From positions 1 to 24,360 of the IMG/VR virus record IMGVR_UViG_3300029309_000337: a stretch of 24,360 nt of DNA. The stretch is one strand, 5' to 3'. The translations under genes were made by a program, and so were the position numbers. Within the stretch, counting starts at the first letter, position 1; each line of letters begins with the position of its first letter. Of the stretch, positions 6,276-11,967 are shown piece after piece. The stretch is from a virus. The notes below the pieces were generated by a model. The model saw only the letters and a list, made by a program, of their open reading frames with translations. It did not search any database and was not told the DNA's origin.

Positions 6276-6558
6276 TAATCAATTTCCGTAACTTGTTGTT
6301 AGATTTTAAAATGGGAATAAATTCTTCGGCCAAAAGAGCTGTTTTTTCTTCGCCGATTTTATTTATGTTAATTTTATTTACCCAACAAATAATATGCCAA
6401 AGTTCATGAAACAATGTTTGTGCCATCATTTGTTTTGACAAGTTTGGATTGATTCGCAGAATAAGGGAATCCGGATAGAATATTGCATGACAATCTCCGC
6501 AATTTTCCCATAAAACTTTGATTCGTTTTTTTTTATATTTAATGATTCGAAAACCCAT
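6259..6558 (-). CDS. minimal HExxH metallopeptidase-like protein (ImmA/IrrE-like)
   Basis: A 99-residue protein with the zinc-peptidase motif 'HELWH' (51-55) preceded by a helix 'KQMMAQTLF' and followed by 'EEKTALLAEEF' (70-80), which offers the third, glutamate ligand as in gluzincins. The organisation is that of ImmA/IrrE-type peptidases but lacks the usual extra domain, so the whole protein is just the catalytic core. In other phages such proteins cleave repressors; the XRE regulator at 9281-9628 is the only candidate target here, and it is far away. First gene of the leftward operon, ending with a 17-base overlap into the zinc-ribbon gene. Confidence 0.65.
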   Translation of the reverse strand: MGFRIIKYKKKRIKVLWENCGDCHAIFYPDSLILRINPNLSKQMMAQTLFHELWHIICWVNKININKIGEEKTALLAEEFIPILKSNNKLRKLINEYLR

Positions 6559-6663
6559 AACCTAGATTTATAAAATATTATTTTTAAAATCAATGAAAAT
6601 ATGTATTGTTTTTTTACAAGATTTGTATTAGGTTTCGAATCAATGTTAATTAAAATAGGTAAG
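6559..6663. promoter_or_regulatory. divergent control region
   Basis: The stretch between the leftward modification operon (start 6558) and the rightward recombination operon (start 6664). It is almost pure A/T. Leftward, TTGATT and TATAAA are visible but only 15 bases apart. Rightward, TTGTTT (6606-6611) and TATTAG (6626-6631) have a similarly short gap. A divergent pair of promoters must lie here or close by, but I cannot place them firmly. Confidence 0.35.
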
Positions 6664-6936
6664 ATGTGGAAGCATAGAAAGGAGGGGGGTTGTTTCTCCG
6701 CAGATCATCTTTCTCCCTCACAATTAACTAAATCAACGGATCAATGGTTTTACAACTATTGCGTTCTTGATGAAAAAGATAGGAAGAAGCAGCCCCCTAA
6801 TATGAAAATGATCTTTGGTGGAATTGTAGGTAGAGCTTTACAAGACATCATAGTTCATAAACTAACTATAAATGAAATAATGAAAGGCAAACCAAATGCT
6901 GGAGCAACTAGCAAAATTACAAACACAAAATCGTAA
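6664..6936 (+). CDS. N-terminal module of a RecB/Cas4-like nuclease (split)
   Basis: A 90-residue protein resembling the first third of PD-(D/E)XK exonucleases of the RecB/Cas4 group. 'HLSPSQLTKSTDQWFYNYCVL' (15-35) is the typical opening, and 'FGGIVGRALQDIIVHKL' (51-67) the helix that follows. The catalytic residues are absent and occur instead in the gene at 9615-10259, 2.7 kb away. Together they sum to 304 residues, the usual length of an intact phage enzyme. AGG sits 5 bases before ATG 6664; earlier in-frame ATGs (6601, 6643) give an atypical hydrophobic extension. The last ~15 residues look like read-on into the overlapping next gene. Confidence 0.6.
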   Translation: MWKHRKEGGCFSADHLSPSQLTKSTDQWFYNYCVLDEKDRKKQPPNMKMIFGGIVGRALQDIIVHKLTINEIMKGKPNAGATSKITNTKS

Positions 6937-7147
6937 TCTTACAAAACAAGTAAAAAAACAAGATACTTTGATAAGAGAAAGGGATCAAGAAATTACCGAT
7001 TTAAGAAAGAAAGTTGAAGATTTAAAACAATCGGAAAGAAATAAAGCTAAAAATCAAAGTTATATACATGCTAAAGCATTAAAGGATATTGAACAAAAAA
7101 ATGAAAATGAAAGGAAACATGACACAAAAGACGGAAGAAAAAAGTAA
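6896..7147 (+). CDS. coiled-coil protein
   Basis: An 83-residue highly charged protein with heptad-like leucine spacing (LEQLAKLQTQNRNLTKQVKK…LIRERDQEITDLRKKVEDL), so a parallel coiled coil over about residues 2-50 with a basic tail. AAAGG lies 8-9 bases before its ATG. It overlaps the preceding gene by 41 bases and the next by 29. It may multimerise a recombination complex; no specific family. Confidence 0.6.
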   Translation: MLEQLAKLQTQNRNLTKQVKKQDTLIRERDQEITDLRKKVEDLKQSERNKAKNQSYIHAKALKDIEQKNENERKHDTKDGRKK

Positions 7148-7706
7148 AGGTTCTTTTAAAGATAGAAGAAAAGAATGTATTGAAAAATTAGACAAAGAAG
7201 TAAAAAAAATAGATTTTAAAGGTAAAGAATATCTTACGGTGGCAGCCAGACATAATCATTTACTAAAATTTTTTCCGGAATCTAAAATAGACGAACAATT
7301 AATTTATCAAGATGATAAAAAAGTTATAACTAAAACGACTTTGTATATAGGCGATACTCCTTATAGTACCGGCCATGCAGAAGAAAAAAGAGATGCAAGT
7401 TTTGTTAATAGAACTTCGGCTTTAGAAAATGCTTTTACATCAAGTTTAGGAAGATGTTTAGCAAGTTTCGGACTGCATGGTACGGAATTTGCTTCGGCCG
7501 AAGAACTAGCTAACGCATTAAACAATCAAAATAAACCTAATAATAATTCAATTGAAAAACAAATTGAAAGTCAAAAGACTGAAACAAAATTAAATGCTTT
7601 ATATTCTAAATGGGAAACGGAAAATGAAAGAATAAAGAAAGTATTTGATACCAAAGCTAATACAATCAAAAACAACGGAGGACAAAATGTCAAATCAGGC
7701 TGGTAA
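7119..7706 (+). CDS. ERF/Rad52-like single-strand annealing protein
   Basis: A 195-residue protein that probably anneals single-stranded DNA during phage recombination or replication. 'KGKEYLTVAARHNHLLKFFPESKI' (34-57), a beta sheet around 60-90 (TTLYIGDTPYSTGHAEE), then 'NRTSALENAFTSSLGRCLASFGL' (97-119) and 'ASAEEL' follow the layout of ERF/Sak-type annealers and a related phage group. The C-terminal third is Asn/Lys-rich and probably flexible. I prefer ATG 7119 with AAAGGA just upstream to TTG 7089. The next gene's strong ribosome site is in its last codons. Nuclease modules either side are the expected partners. Confidence 0.68.
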   Translation: MTQKTEEKSKGSFKDRRKECIEKLDKEVKKIDFKGKEYLTVAARHNHLLKFFPESKIDEQLIYQDDKKVITKTTLYIGDTPYSTGHAEEKRDASFVNRTSALENAFTSSLGRCLASFGLHGTEFASAEELANALNNQNKPNNNSIEKQIESQKTETKLNALYSKWETENERIKKVFDTKANTIKNNGGQNVKSGW

Positions 7707-8070
7707 GCAAAAAGACTGGGTGCTGTTTCCATATAACCCAAACCATGAAAAATCTGTAAAAATAGATTTTTCCGGCAACACAAAGTTAGCCAACGGCGAA
7801 AAGGGAACAATATTAGGAAGTAAAGGAACTTCTGCTAAAGGTACTAAATTCATAAGAATTTTTGCCCAAGTAGGTGTTTTATTTAGAGGCGATGATAATA
7901 AATTTACCGGTAATTTACATGCACCGGAAGTAGCCCCTAATGAAAAAAGTTTAATAGGTTGGTTAAATGATCAATCAGATAGTCCAAATATTGCCGGTTA
8001 TCAAAATGATCCAAAACCAAAAGAACAACAACAAACACAATCACAACCAAGTAATGCTTTTGATATTTAG
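7687..8070 (+). CDS. hypothetical protein, possible ssDNA-binding protein
   Basis: A 127-residue protein with GGAGG 5 bases before ATG 7687 and a 20-base overlap with the annealing gene. Strands 'DWVLFPYNP', 'VKIDFSGN', 'GEKGTILGSKG' and 'KFIRIFAQVGVLFRG' suggest a beta barrel, followed by a disordered Gln/Pro tail ending in 'PSNAFDI', which faintly recalls the acidic tip of SSB proteins. No OB-fold motif is certain, and the name rests mainly on context. It could equally be an unrelated structural or recombination accessory protein. Confidence 0.5.
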   Translation: MSNQAGKQKDWVLFPYNPNHEKSVKIDFSGNTKLANGEKGTILGSKGTSAKGTKFIRIFAQVGVLFRGDDNKFTGNLHAPEVAPNEKSLIGWLNDQSDSPNIAGYQNDPKPKEQQQTQSQPSNAFDI

Positions 8071-8348
8071 TGAAAGTGTTTTTTTTGTACTTGTTAATAA
8101 TTGTTGGCGATAGTTATGCTGCCGTTAAGATACCTATTGGCTTTACATTAAGACCTATAACTTGTGAAGAAGCATTTTATAACAATGTAAAATTTGTAAA
8201 GAATAAAAATCATAAACAATATGAACCATTAACTTATGCTACTTATAAAAATTATCATGTGTTTGGCCATTATTGTAAAGATTTAAACAACAATTATTAT
8301 ATGGGTTATGAAGAACAACTTAATTATGATTTAGGCCATGACAAATAA
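8070..8348 (+). CDS. small secreted protein
   Basis: A 92-residue protein starting at GTG 8070, which shares a base with the previous TAG. The N-terminus 'MKVFFLYLLIIVGDSYA' is a classic signal peptide with likely cleavage after Ala17. The mature 75 residues contain two cysteines (32 and 69) that could pair in the periplasm and are rich in Tyr/Asn/His. No family recognised. An exported product inside an early recombination operon is unusual. Confidence 0.6.
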   Translation: MKVFFLYLLIIVGDSYAAVKIPIGFTLRPITCEEAFYNNVKFVKNKNHKQYEPLTYATYKNYHVFGHYCKDLNNNYYMGYEEQLNYDLGHDK

Positions 8349-8649
8349 TATTAAAAATATAAACGAAATAACTAAAGAACTAGAAAAACTTTTAAAAACC
8401 AAACAAGAACAATATGGTAGTTTTAGTTCTACAAGTTATGCTTTTAAAGGCATGTTAGAAAGTATTTTATCGGCTTTTAATGGTTATCAAGTTCGTTGCC
8501 CAAATAATATTTTTGGTATTTGCATGACTTTAGTTAAATTATGGCGTTCAATTACAAATAAAAAATATAAAAAAGATACCTATGATGACATAAATGGATA
8601 TAACGAATTAAATAGGAATCTTAAAATGGAAGAAAATAATGGCAAGTGA
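8338..8649 (+). CDS. DUF6378-like conserved phage protein
   Basis: A 103-residue protein whose features follow a phage family related to DUF6378: an N-terminal helix with 'KTKQEQYGSFSS', the middle 'NGYQVRCPNNIFGICMTLVKLWRSI', and the signature 'YKKDTYDDINGYNEL' (about 78-92). The helices and conserved acidic residues resemble MazG-type nucleotide-pyrophosphatase folds, but the function is unproven. The start ATG lies inside the previous gene's end (11-base overlap). Confidence 0.6.
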   Translation: MTNNIKNINEITKELEKLLKTKQEQYGSFSSTSYAFKGMLESILSAFNGYQVRCPNNIFGICMTLVKLWRSITNKKYKKDTYDDINGYNELNRNLKMEENNGK

Positions 8650-8866
8650 AACAACTATTCCTATGACACCTTTAATGATGAAACTATTGAATTTCATTAA
8701 AAAATATGTCAAAAAGAACAAGTATTATCCAACTTATCAAGAAATGGCTGATGCGTTGGATTTTAAAAGTAAAAATTCGGTAACTGTTTTGATTACTAAA
8801 TTAGAACAAAGAAAAGATTTAAAGCGTTTAAAAGGATATAGAAGAAACATTGTATTAAATGGCTAA
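8639..8866 (+). CDS. stand-alone LexA-type DNA-binding domain
   Basis: A 75-residue protein that consists only of a LexA N-terminal winged-helix domain: 'MTPLMMKLLNFIKKYVKKNKYYPTYQEMADALDFKSKNSVTVLITKLEQRKDLKRLKGYRRNI' is shown here in outline by helix 1 (about 10-24), the turn 'YPTYQEMADAL' and the recognition helix 'SKNSVTVLITKLEQ'. The S24 autocleavage domain of LexA is absent, so it cannot self-cleave. It might occupy host SOS operators or regulate phage promoters. It overlaps genes on both sides. Confidence 0.75.
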   Translation: MASETTIPMTPLMMKLLNFIKKYVKKNKYYPTYQEMADALDFKSKNSVTVLITKLEQRKDLKRLKGYRRNIVLNG

Positions 8867-9125
8867 AGTTGAAAAGAATACTTTACAAGAAATGATTGTA
8901 AATTTTAAAGAATTTTTTGTTGGCGATTCGGTAGAGGAAGCTACTAGAAAAGCTCATGAACAAGAAATGCCCAAAGAAGACGCATTAATAACAATTACTG
9001 ACAGGCGTAGTCTTGGGTCAAAAATTAAATTAGTCAGTAAGGATAATGATGAACATAAATCCCAAACAAATCAGGGATCTAAAAGCAAAGAAAAACAGGT
9101 GGGTGGAACGAATGAACAAACATAA
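8859..9125 (+). CDS. hypothetical acidic/charged protein
   Basis: An 88-residue hydrophilic protein overlapping the preceding LexA-like gene by 8 bases. The first half (LQEMIVNFKEFFVGDSVEEATRKAHEQ) is probably helical; the last 35 residues are disordered (Lys, Gln, Ser, Gly rich). No motif recognised. Confidence 0.5.
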   Translation: MAKVEKNTLQEMIVNFKEFFVGDSVEEATRKAHEQEMPKEDALITITDRRSLGSKIKLVSKDNDEHKSQTNQGSKSKEKQVGGTNEQT

Positions 9126-9216
9126 AAGAATGATTCGTAAATACCAAGACAAATTACCTGTTTTGCATGAAAAGATTGCTGTTTTGGAAAATAGACAAGA
9201 TAGTATTTATACTTAA
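9112..9216 (+). CDS. 34-residue hypothetical peptide
   Basis: Found by hand: ATG 9112 with GTGGAA just upstream, overlapping the previous gene by 14 bases, ending at TAA 9214. The peptide (MNKHKRMIRKYQDKLPVLHEKI… then AVLENRQDSIYT) is a basic then acidic amphipathic helix. Its length and overlap fit the style of this operon, but no homology is claimed. Confidence 0.45.
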   Translation: MNKHKRMIRKYQDKLPVLHEKIAVLENRQDSIYT

Positions 9217-9280
9217 ATACTAATTAAATTAAAAATTGTATTTTAGGGTTAGGGTATTTATGTCTTCAAAGAAAGGAAAC

Positions 9281-9628
9281 ATGCCAAGTCAATTAACACA
9301 TACTACACAAGACGATATAGAACTATATAAACATATAGGTACTAGAATTAAAGAAGCTAGAACTAAAGCTAGTAGAAATATATTACCAACAAATCCAAAT
9401 AGAAAAATGCCAGACAAATTTGTAACACAAACAGATTTAGGCAACGCAATAAAAGTAACATTTCAACAGATACAGAAATATGAAAAAGCTACAAACAAAA
9501 TTCCTATTTGCAAACTTGTAGCCGTATCAAAATATTTAAAAAAACCTTTATCTTATTTTATTCCGCAATTAGAAGAACCTTTAGTATTAAAGCCGGAATG
9601 GGAGGTGAAAGATAATGTCAAGCAATAA
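9281..9628 (+). CDS. XRE-type (Cro/CI-like) helix-turn-helix regulator
   Basis: A 115-residue DNA-binding protein. The domain spans about 18-98: helix 1 'HIGTRIKEARTKA', the turn 'VTQTDLGNAIKVTFQQIQKYEKA' with 'TQTDLGNAI' and 'TFQQIQKYE' as helices 2 and 3, and 'PICKLVAVSKYLKKPLSYF' to close the fold. The insertion between helices 1 and 2 (RNILPTNPNRKMPDK) is longer than in the standard family. AAAGGAAAC precedes ATG 9281; ATG 9260 in frame is an alternative. A repressor role is plausible. It overlaps the nuclease module by 14 bases. Confidence 0.7.
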   Translation: MPSQLTHTTQDDIELYKHIGTRIKEARTKASRNILPTNPNRKMPDKFVTQTDLGNAIKVTFQQIQKYEKATNKIPICKLVAVSKYLKKPLSYFIPQLEEPLVLKPEWEVKDNVKQ

Positions 9629-10259
9629 TTTTGTACCGGTAAATGAAAAGTTAAAAAGACTTATACCTGATCCGGTAGAACTAGACGCTTATAATCATTT
9701 TTGCACAATAATTGAAAGAATGATTATTAATGGACATGAAGCACATAAAACAATACCTGACTTTGATAAGTGTAAGCCGGAAATAGAAGCATATAAAGTT
9801 TTTGACGGAATACAAATTCCTGTTCATGGCTACGCTGATTTAAAAGGTAAAATGGTTATTGAGGATAAATGTAAGTTTCCAAAACAAGGAAGACTTAAAA
9901 AAGATAATACTAGATCATGGTTAACTGTAAAATTACCGGATAAACCAACTAGCGACCACCTTTTGCAAACGGATTTTTACCATTATGCAACCGGCCTACC
10001 AATTTATATTTGTTATATAAATGAAGAAACATTTAAAGTTTTTCATGCCGGTAATTACGACTTACTTAAACCGGAGGCTATCATGTCAAGATTGCCTAAT
10101 TTTATTCAAAGATGTAAAGTTAGGCAAAACCTCTTATCAATAAGCAATGACGCAAAAGTAATCAAAGACTACATTCAACCGGATTTTGAAAACTTTAAAT
10201 GGAAGAATGAACTAGACCCTGATTACTTAATTAATGCAATGAACTATTGGAAAAGTTAA
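9615..10259 (+). CDS. C-terminal catalytic module of a RecB/Cas4-like nuclease (split)
   Basis: A 214-residue protein that carries the active site of a PD-(D/E)XK exonuclease: 'HGYADL' (Asp75) and 'VIEDKCKF' (Glu83, Lys85), then the RecB-family helix 'LLQTDFYHYATGLP' with the Q-x3-Y pair (Gln118, Tyr122). It opens with 'VNEKLKRLIPDPVELDAY', the stretch that lies mid-protein in intact relatives, and the usual N-terminal part is found in 6664-6936. The ribosome site GGAGGTGA (9601-9608) 6 bases before ATG is the best in the window, so it is translated separately. It likely digests DNA ends to feed the annealing protein. Whether it is active alone is unknown. Confidence 0.7.
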   Translation: MSSNNFVPVNEKLKRLIPDPVELDAYNHFCTIIERMIINGHEAHKTIPDFDKCKPEIEAYKVFDGIQIPVHGYADLKGKMVIEDKCKFPKQGRLKKDNTRSWLTVKLPDKPTSDHLLQTDFYHYATGLPIYICYINEETFKVFHAGNYDLLKPEAIMSRLPNFIQRCKVRQNLLSISNDAKVIKDYIQPDFENFKWKNELDPDYLINAMNYWKS

Positions 10260-10280
10260 TCTTATCCCACCGTCTATCCC

Positions 10281-10298
10281 AGCTTTACAACGAAAGCT
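10281..10298. terminator. weak hairpin between convergent operons
   Basis: AGCTTT (10281-10286) and AAAGCT (10293-10298) form a six-base stem with a six-base loop in the 51-base gap where the rightward nuclease gene meets the leftward lysine-rich cluster. The run of T (after 10306) starts a few bases late for a classic intrinsic terminator. The position is right for one; the sequence is only suggestive. Confidence 0.3.
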
Positions 10299-10310
10299 AC
10301 ACCTAACTTT

Positions 10311-10559
10311 TTAAGTTCTTGCGTAATTCGGTTTTTTGCCTTTTCTTGATTTTTTTTCGGCACTTTGTTTTCTTGAAACTGCGGCTCTTCTTTGTGAAGA
10401 AGACATTGATCTGGCTTTAGCAATGGGTACACATTTGGGATAGTTTTTTCTTTTTTCCCCTTTGCTTCGTCCACATGGTGGGTAGCTTCCGTCCGACCTT
10501 TTGTTTGCTATGTCAACCCATCTTTCGGAAACCCAGCTTCTTAATCCTTTTTTGGCCAT
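10311..10559 (-). CDS. DUF5872-like basic protein
   Basis: An 82-residue very basic protein recognised from the DUF5872 family of phages and large DNA viruses: 'KGLRSWVSERWVDI', 'DGSYPPCGRSKG', 'YPKCVPIAKARSMSSSQRRAAVSRK' and a lysine-rich end. The two Cys (29 and 43) and conserved order are as I remember the family; function unknown, perhaps nucleic-acid binding. It is the last of a chain of lysine-rich minigenes and starts on the last base of the previous stop (TAATG). An alternative frame continues past its stop with no better support. Confidence 0.65.
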   Translation of the reverse strand: MAKKGLRSWVSERWVDIANKRSDGSYPPCGRSKGEKRKNYPKCVPIAKARSMSSSQRRAAVSRKQSAEKKSRKGKKPNYART

Positions 10560-10705
10560 TATCTTTTTTTCTTTTTTTTCTTTTTACCGCCAGGTGTAAT
10601 TTTTCCGCTGCAAACTCCACTAGCATACATATTAGCATACGCTGATGGGTACACTTTAAATTTTCGCTTTGCAGCGGCTTTACCTCTAGCACATAGTTTG
10701 GCCAT
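10559..10705 (-). CDS. 48-residue lysine-rich protein ('VYPSAYAN' type)
   Basis: Found by hand. The core 'GKAAAKRKFKVYPSAYANMYA' continuing to 'SGVCSGKI' is a small family that I recognise from phages next to DUF5872-like genes, and the protein ends in eight basic residues (seven Lys, then Arg) encoded by an A-rich run. It joins both neighbours by TAATG junctions (at 10705 and 10559). Probable DNA- or capsid-interior-binding peptide; function unknown. Confidence 0.65.
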   Translation of the reverse strand: MAKLCARGKAAAKRKFKVYPSAYANMYASGVCSGKITPGGKKKKKKKR

Positions 10706-10800
10706 TACTTTTTCTTTTTATTTTTTTTCTTTTTCATCTTCGCCGCAATAATTTTTTTCTTTAATGCTGGTGGAAGAGTTTTTTGTTTTGATGTTAACAT
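10705..10800 (-). CDS. 31-residue lysine-rich protein
   Basis: Found by hand: 'MLTSKQKTLPPALKKKIIAAK' then 'MKKKKNKKKK'. The opening 'KQKTLPxALKKKIIAA' is a recurrent phage minigene in my memory. More than half of the residues are basic. It begins on the last base of the stop of the gene before (TAATG at 10800) and ends in the same way at 10705. Confidence 0.6.
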   Translation of the reverse strand: MLTSKQKTLPPALKKKIIAAKMKKKKNKKKK

Positions 10801-10895
10801 TATTTTTTCTTTTTCTTTTTATTTTTATTCATTTTTTTATTTTTTTTTGACGGTCTACCTTTTTTTGAACCATAAGTTCCTGTTCCCATTGGCAT
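10800..10895 (-). CDS. 31-residue lysine-rich protein ('MPMGxGTYG' type)
   Basis: Found by hand. The N-terminal 'MPMGTGTYGSKKGRPSKK' has a GRP-type AT-hook-like core, so minor-groove DNA binding is conceivable, and the rest is Lys/Asn-rich (NKKMNKNKKKKKK). GGAGAAAAGTT precedes ATG 10895, a good ribosome site, unlike its two downstream partners, which depend on TAATG coupling. A recurring phage minigene by recognition. Confidence 0.65.
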   Translation of the reverse strand: MPMGTGTYGSKKGRPSKKNKKMNKNKKKKKK

Positions 10896-10905
10896 AACTT
10901 TTCTC

Positions 10906-11046
10906 CTATTTTTTTTTGTTTTTGTTTTTATTATTTCCCATATACCAATCTGAGGGTTCGTAATTCCATCTTTTACCATGATGACCTCTTAAATCAGCAT
11001 ACAGCATTCTAGCTTTCACTATGAATTTTATAATTGATTTTACCAT
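10906..11046 (-). CDS. 46-residue hypothetical protein with lysine tail
   Basis: Found by hand: helix 'VKSIIKFIVKARMLYADLRG', then 'HHGKRWNYEPSDWYMG', then Asn/Lys repeats (NNKNKNKKK). The ATG overlaps the stop of the DUF6321-like gene by seven bases. It shares the lysine tail with its three downstream neighbours, though the rest is different. Function unknown. Confidence 0.55.
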   Translation of the reverse strand: MVKSIIKFIVKARMLYADLRGHHGKRWNYEPSDWYMGNNKNKNKKK

Positions 11047-11279
11047 TTTTTACAAGACCAATACCTTGCCGAAAACTTATCATTAGCTGTATCGCATCTA
11101 TGTCTAGCCCTAAAGCTCCGTCTTCTTGCAGGGTTATTTTTTTTTATTGTCATATTAGCATCTCCAAATCGTATTATCTTTTCTTTACCATTCTTACATG
11201 CTTTGACTACGAATTTCTTACCCCCAGATATTTGTCTTCTAGGGCTATTGCATTTCATTTTAGCTTTGTTTATTGCCAT
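11040..11279 (-). CDS. DUF6321-like basic, Cys-containing protein
   Basis: A 79-residue very basic protein with the pattern of DUF6321 in phages and large DNA viruses: 'MKCNSPRRQISGGKKFVVKAC', 'GKEKIIRFGDANMTIKK', 'ARRRSFRARHRCDTAN', and 'KFSARYWSCKKW' at the end. The four Cys could bind a metal. ATG 11279 (with AAGGA just upstream) gives a short addition before the conserved 'MKCN' at residue 8, so 11258 is an alternative. It overlaps the peptidase gene's end by 10 bases. Confidence 0.7.
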   Translation of the reverse strand: MAINKAKMKCNSPRRQISGGKKFVVKACKNGKEKIIRFGDANMTIKKNNPARRRSFRARHRCDTANDKFSARYWSCKKW

Positions 11280-11728
11280 TCCTTGTAACCTTGTTCGTCT
11301 TTAATTAAAGACATTTGCCTATTATCATTTTCAAATGTTGTATTTTTTAAGCTAACATGAATCCAACCTGAGTTTATATCAGTGTCATTGTAATATTCTA
11401 AAATTAGCTGATCAAAAGTAAATTCATTTTTTATTTTTGAAGCTACTTCTTTATTGTCAACACCTGGTATTTCAAAATCGACCGCTTCGCCTTTGCAATG
11501 TTGACTTGTTGGCTTTGAGCCTATCATAGTTGCCAATTGTTCACTTCTAAATCCGCTAGTAACTTTAACAGGTAAATTATAAAATTCCCTTAATGGTTGG
11601 AGTATTTTTTCGCAAATATTTTTTAAATTATCTATTTGTTGTTCGTCTGGGGTATTATCTAAACCATTTCTTAATGCCGTTTGGCTTTGTGTTAATTCTT
11701 TTAATGAAAAATTATTTGTAAGTTTCAT
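11270..11728 (-). CDS. peptidase M15-like endolysin
   Basis: A 152-residue cell-wall peptidase of the M15 (D-Ala-D-Ala carboxypeptidase/VanY) type. The conserved 'TSGFRS' (57-62), 'SQHCKGEAVDFEI' (75-87; zinc ligands His77 and Asp84) and 'WIHVSL' (122-127; His124) are all present. The N-terminal 'NFSLKELTQSQTA' is standard for phage endolysins of this kind. No signal peptide, so export depends on the holin at 12182-12574. I start at ATG 11728, which shares ATGA with the preceding stop. This is the main lysis enzyme candidate. Confidence 0.85.
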   Translation of the reverse strand: MKLTNNFSLKELTQSQTALRNGLDNTPDEQQIDNLKNICEKILQPLREFYNLPVKVTSGFRSEQLATMIGSKPTSQHCKGEAVDFEIPGVDNKEVASKIKNEFTFDQLILEYYNDTDINSGWIHVSLKNTTFENDNRQMSLIKDEQGYKEWQ

Positions 11729-11967
11729 GCTTCTATTTTTGGTTTTGGTTTTGGTACTATAACTTTTTCTTCTTTGCAAACAAATTTTAGATAAATTTGA
11801 TGTTCGTTTATTTGTTGTCTTCCTATTTCTTTTGATTTAGCTAAAGATTCTTTATATCCAGCATTTAAACAATTATACATATCATTATATTTAGTTTCCA
11901 TTTGATGAGGGGGCATACATTGTTCGGCAATACCTGAACACATAATCATAAATAAAACATATTTCAT
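11725..11967 (-). CDS. small secreted Cys-containing protein of the lysis cassette
   Basis: An 80-residue protein with hydrophobic start (MKYVLFMIMCSGIA), four Cys (10, 17, 33, 64) and a proline/lysine tail (PKPKPKIEA). I recognise the family from marine phages, between holin and endolysin genes, with no known function. The short hydrophobic start could be a signal sequence or lipoprotein-like, but there is no clean lipobox. A spanin-like role is conceivable from the position only. It starts on the last base of the preceding stop (TAATG). Confidence 0.6.
   Translation of the reverse strand: MKYVLFMIMCSGIAEQCMPPHQMETKYNDMYNCLNAGYKESLAKSKEIGRQQINEHQIYLKFVCKEEKVIVPKPKPKIEA

Noticed and set aside
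6681-6692. AAAGGAGGGGGGTTG as ribosome site and TTG start, or a G-run slippery site
   Set aside because: The TTG is out of frame with the nuclease N-terminal module and the frame that it opens is not protein-like; the G-run encodes Glu-Gly-Gly in the supported frame.
7571-7810. 79-codon minus-strand frame across the annealing and SSB-like genes
   Set aside because: It is antisense to two well-supported genes with strong ribosome sites and has no ribosome site of its own.
10274-10474. Alternative minus-strand frame over the DUF5872-like gene
   Set aside because: The frame 10311-10559 shows the family pattern throughout; the other frame lacks any family pattern and a ribosome site. A slip between frames at A-runs was considered but has no support.
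11034-11288. 84-codon plus-strand frame opposite the DUF6321-like gene
   Set aside because: The minus-strand gene shows a recognised family pattern; this is its mirror.
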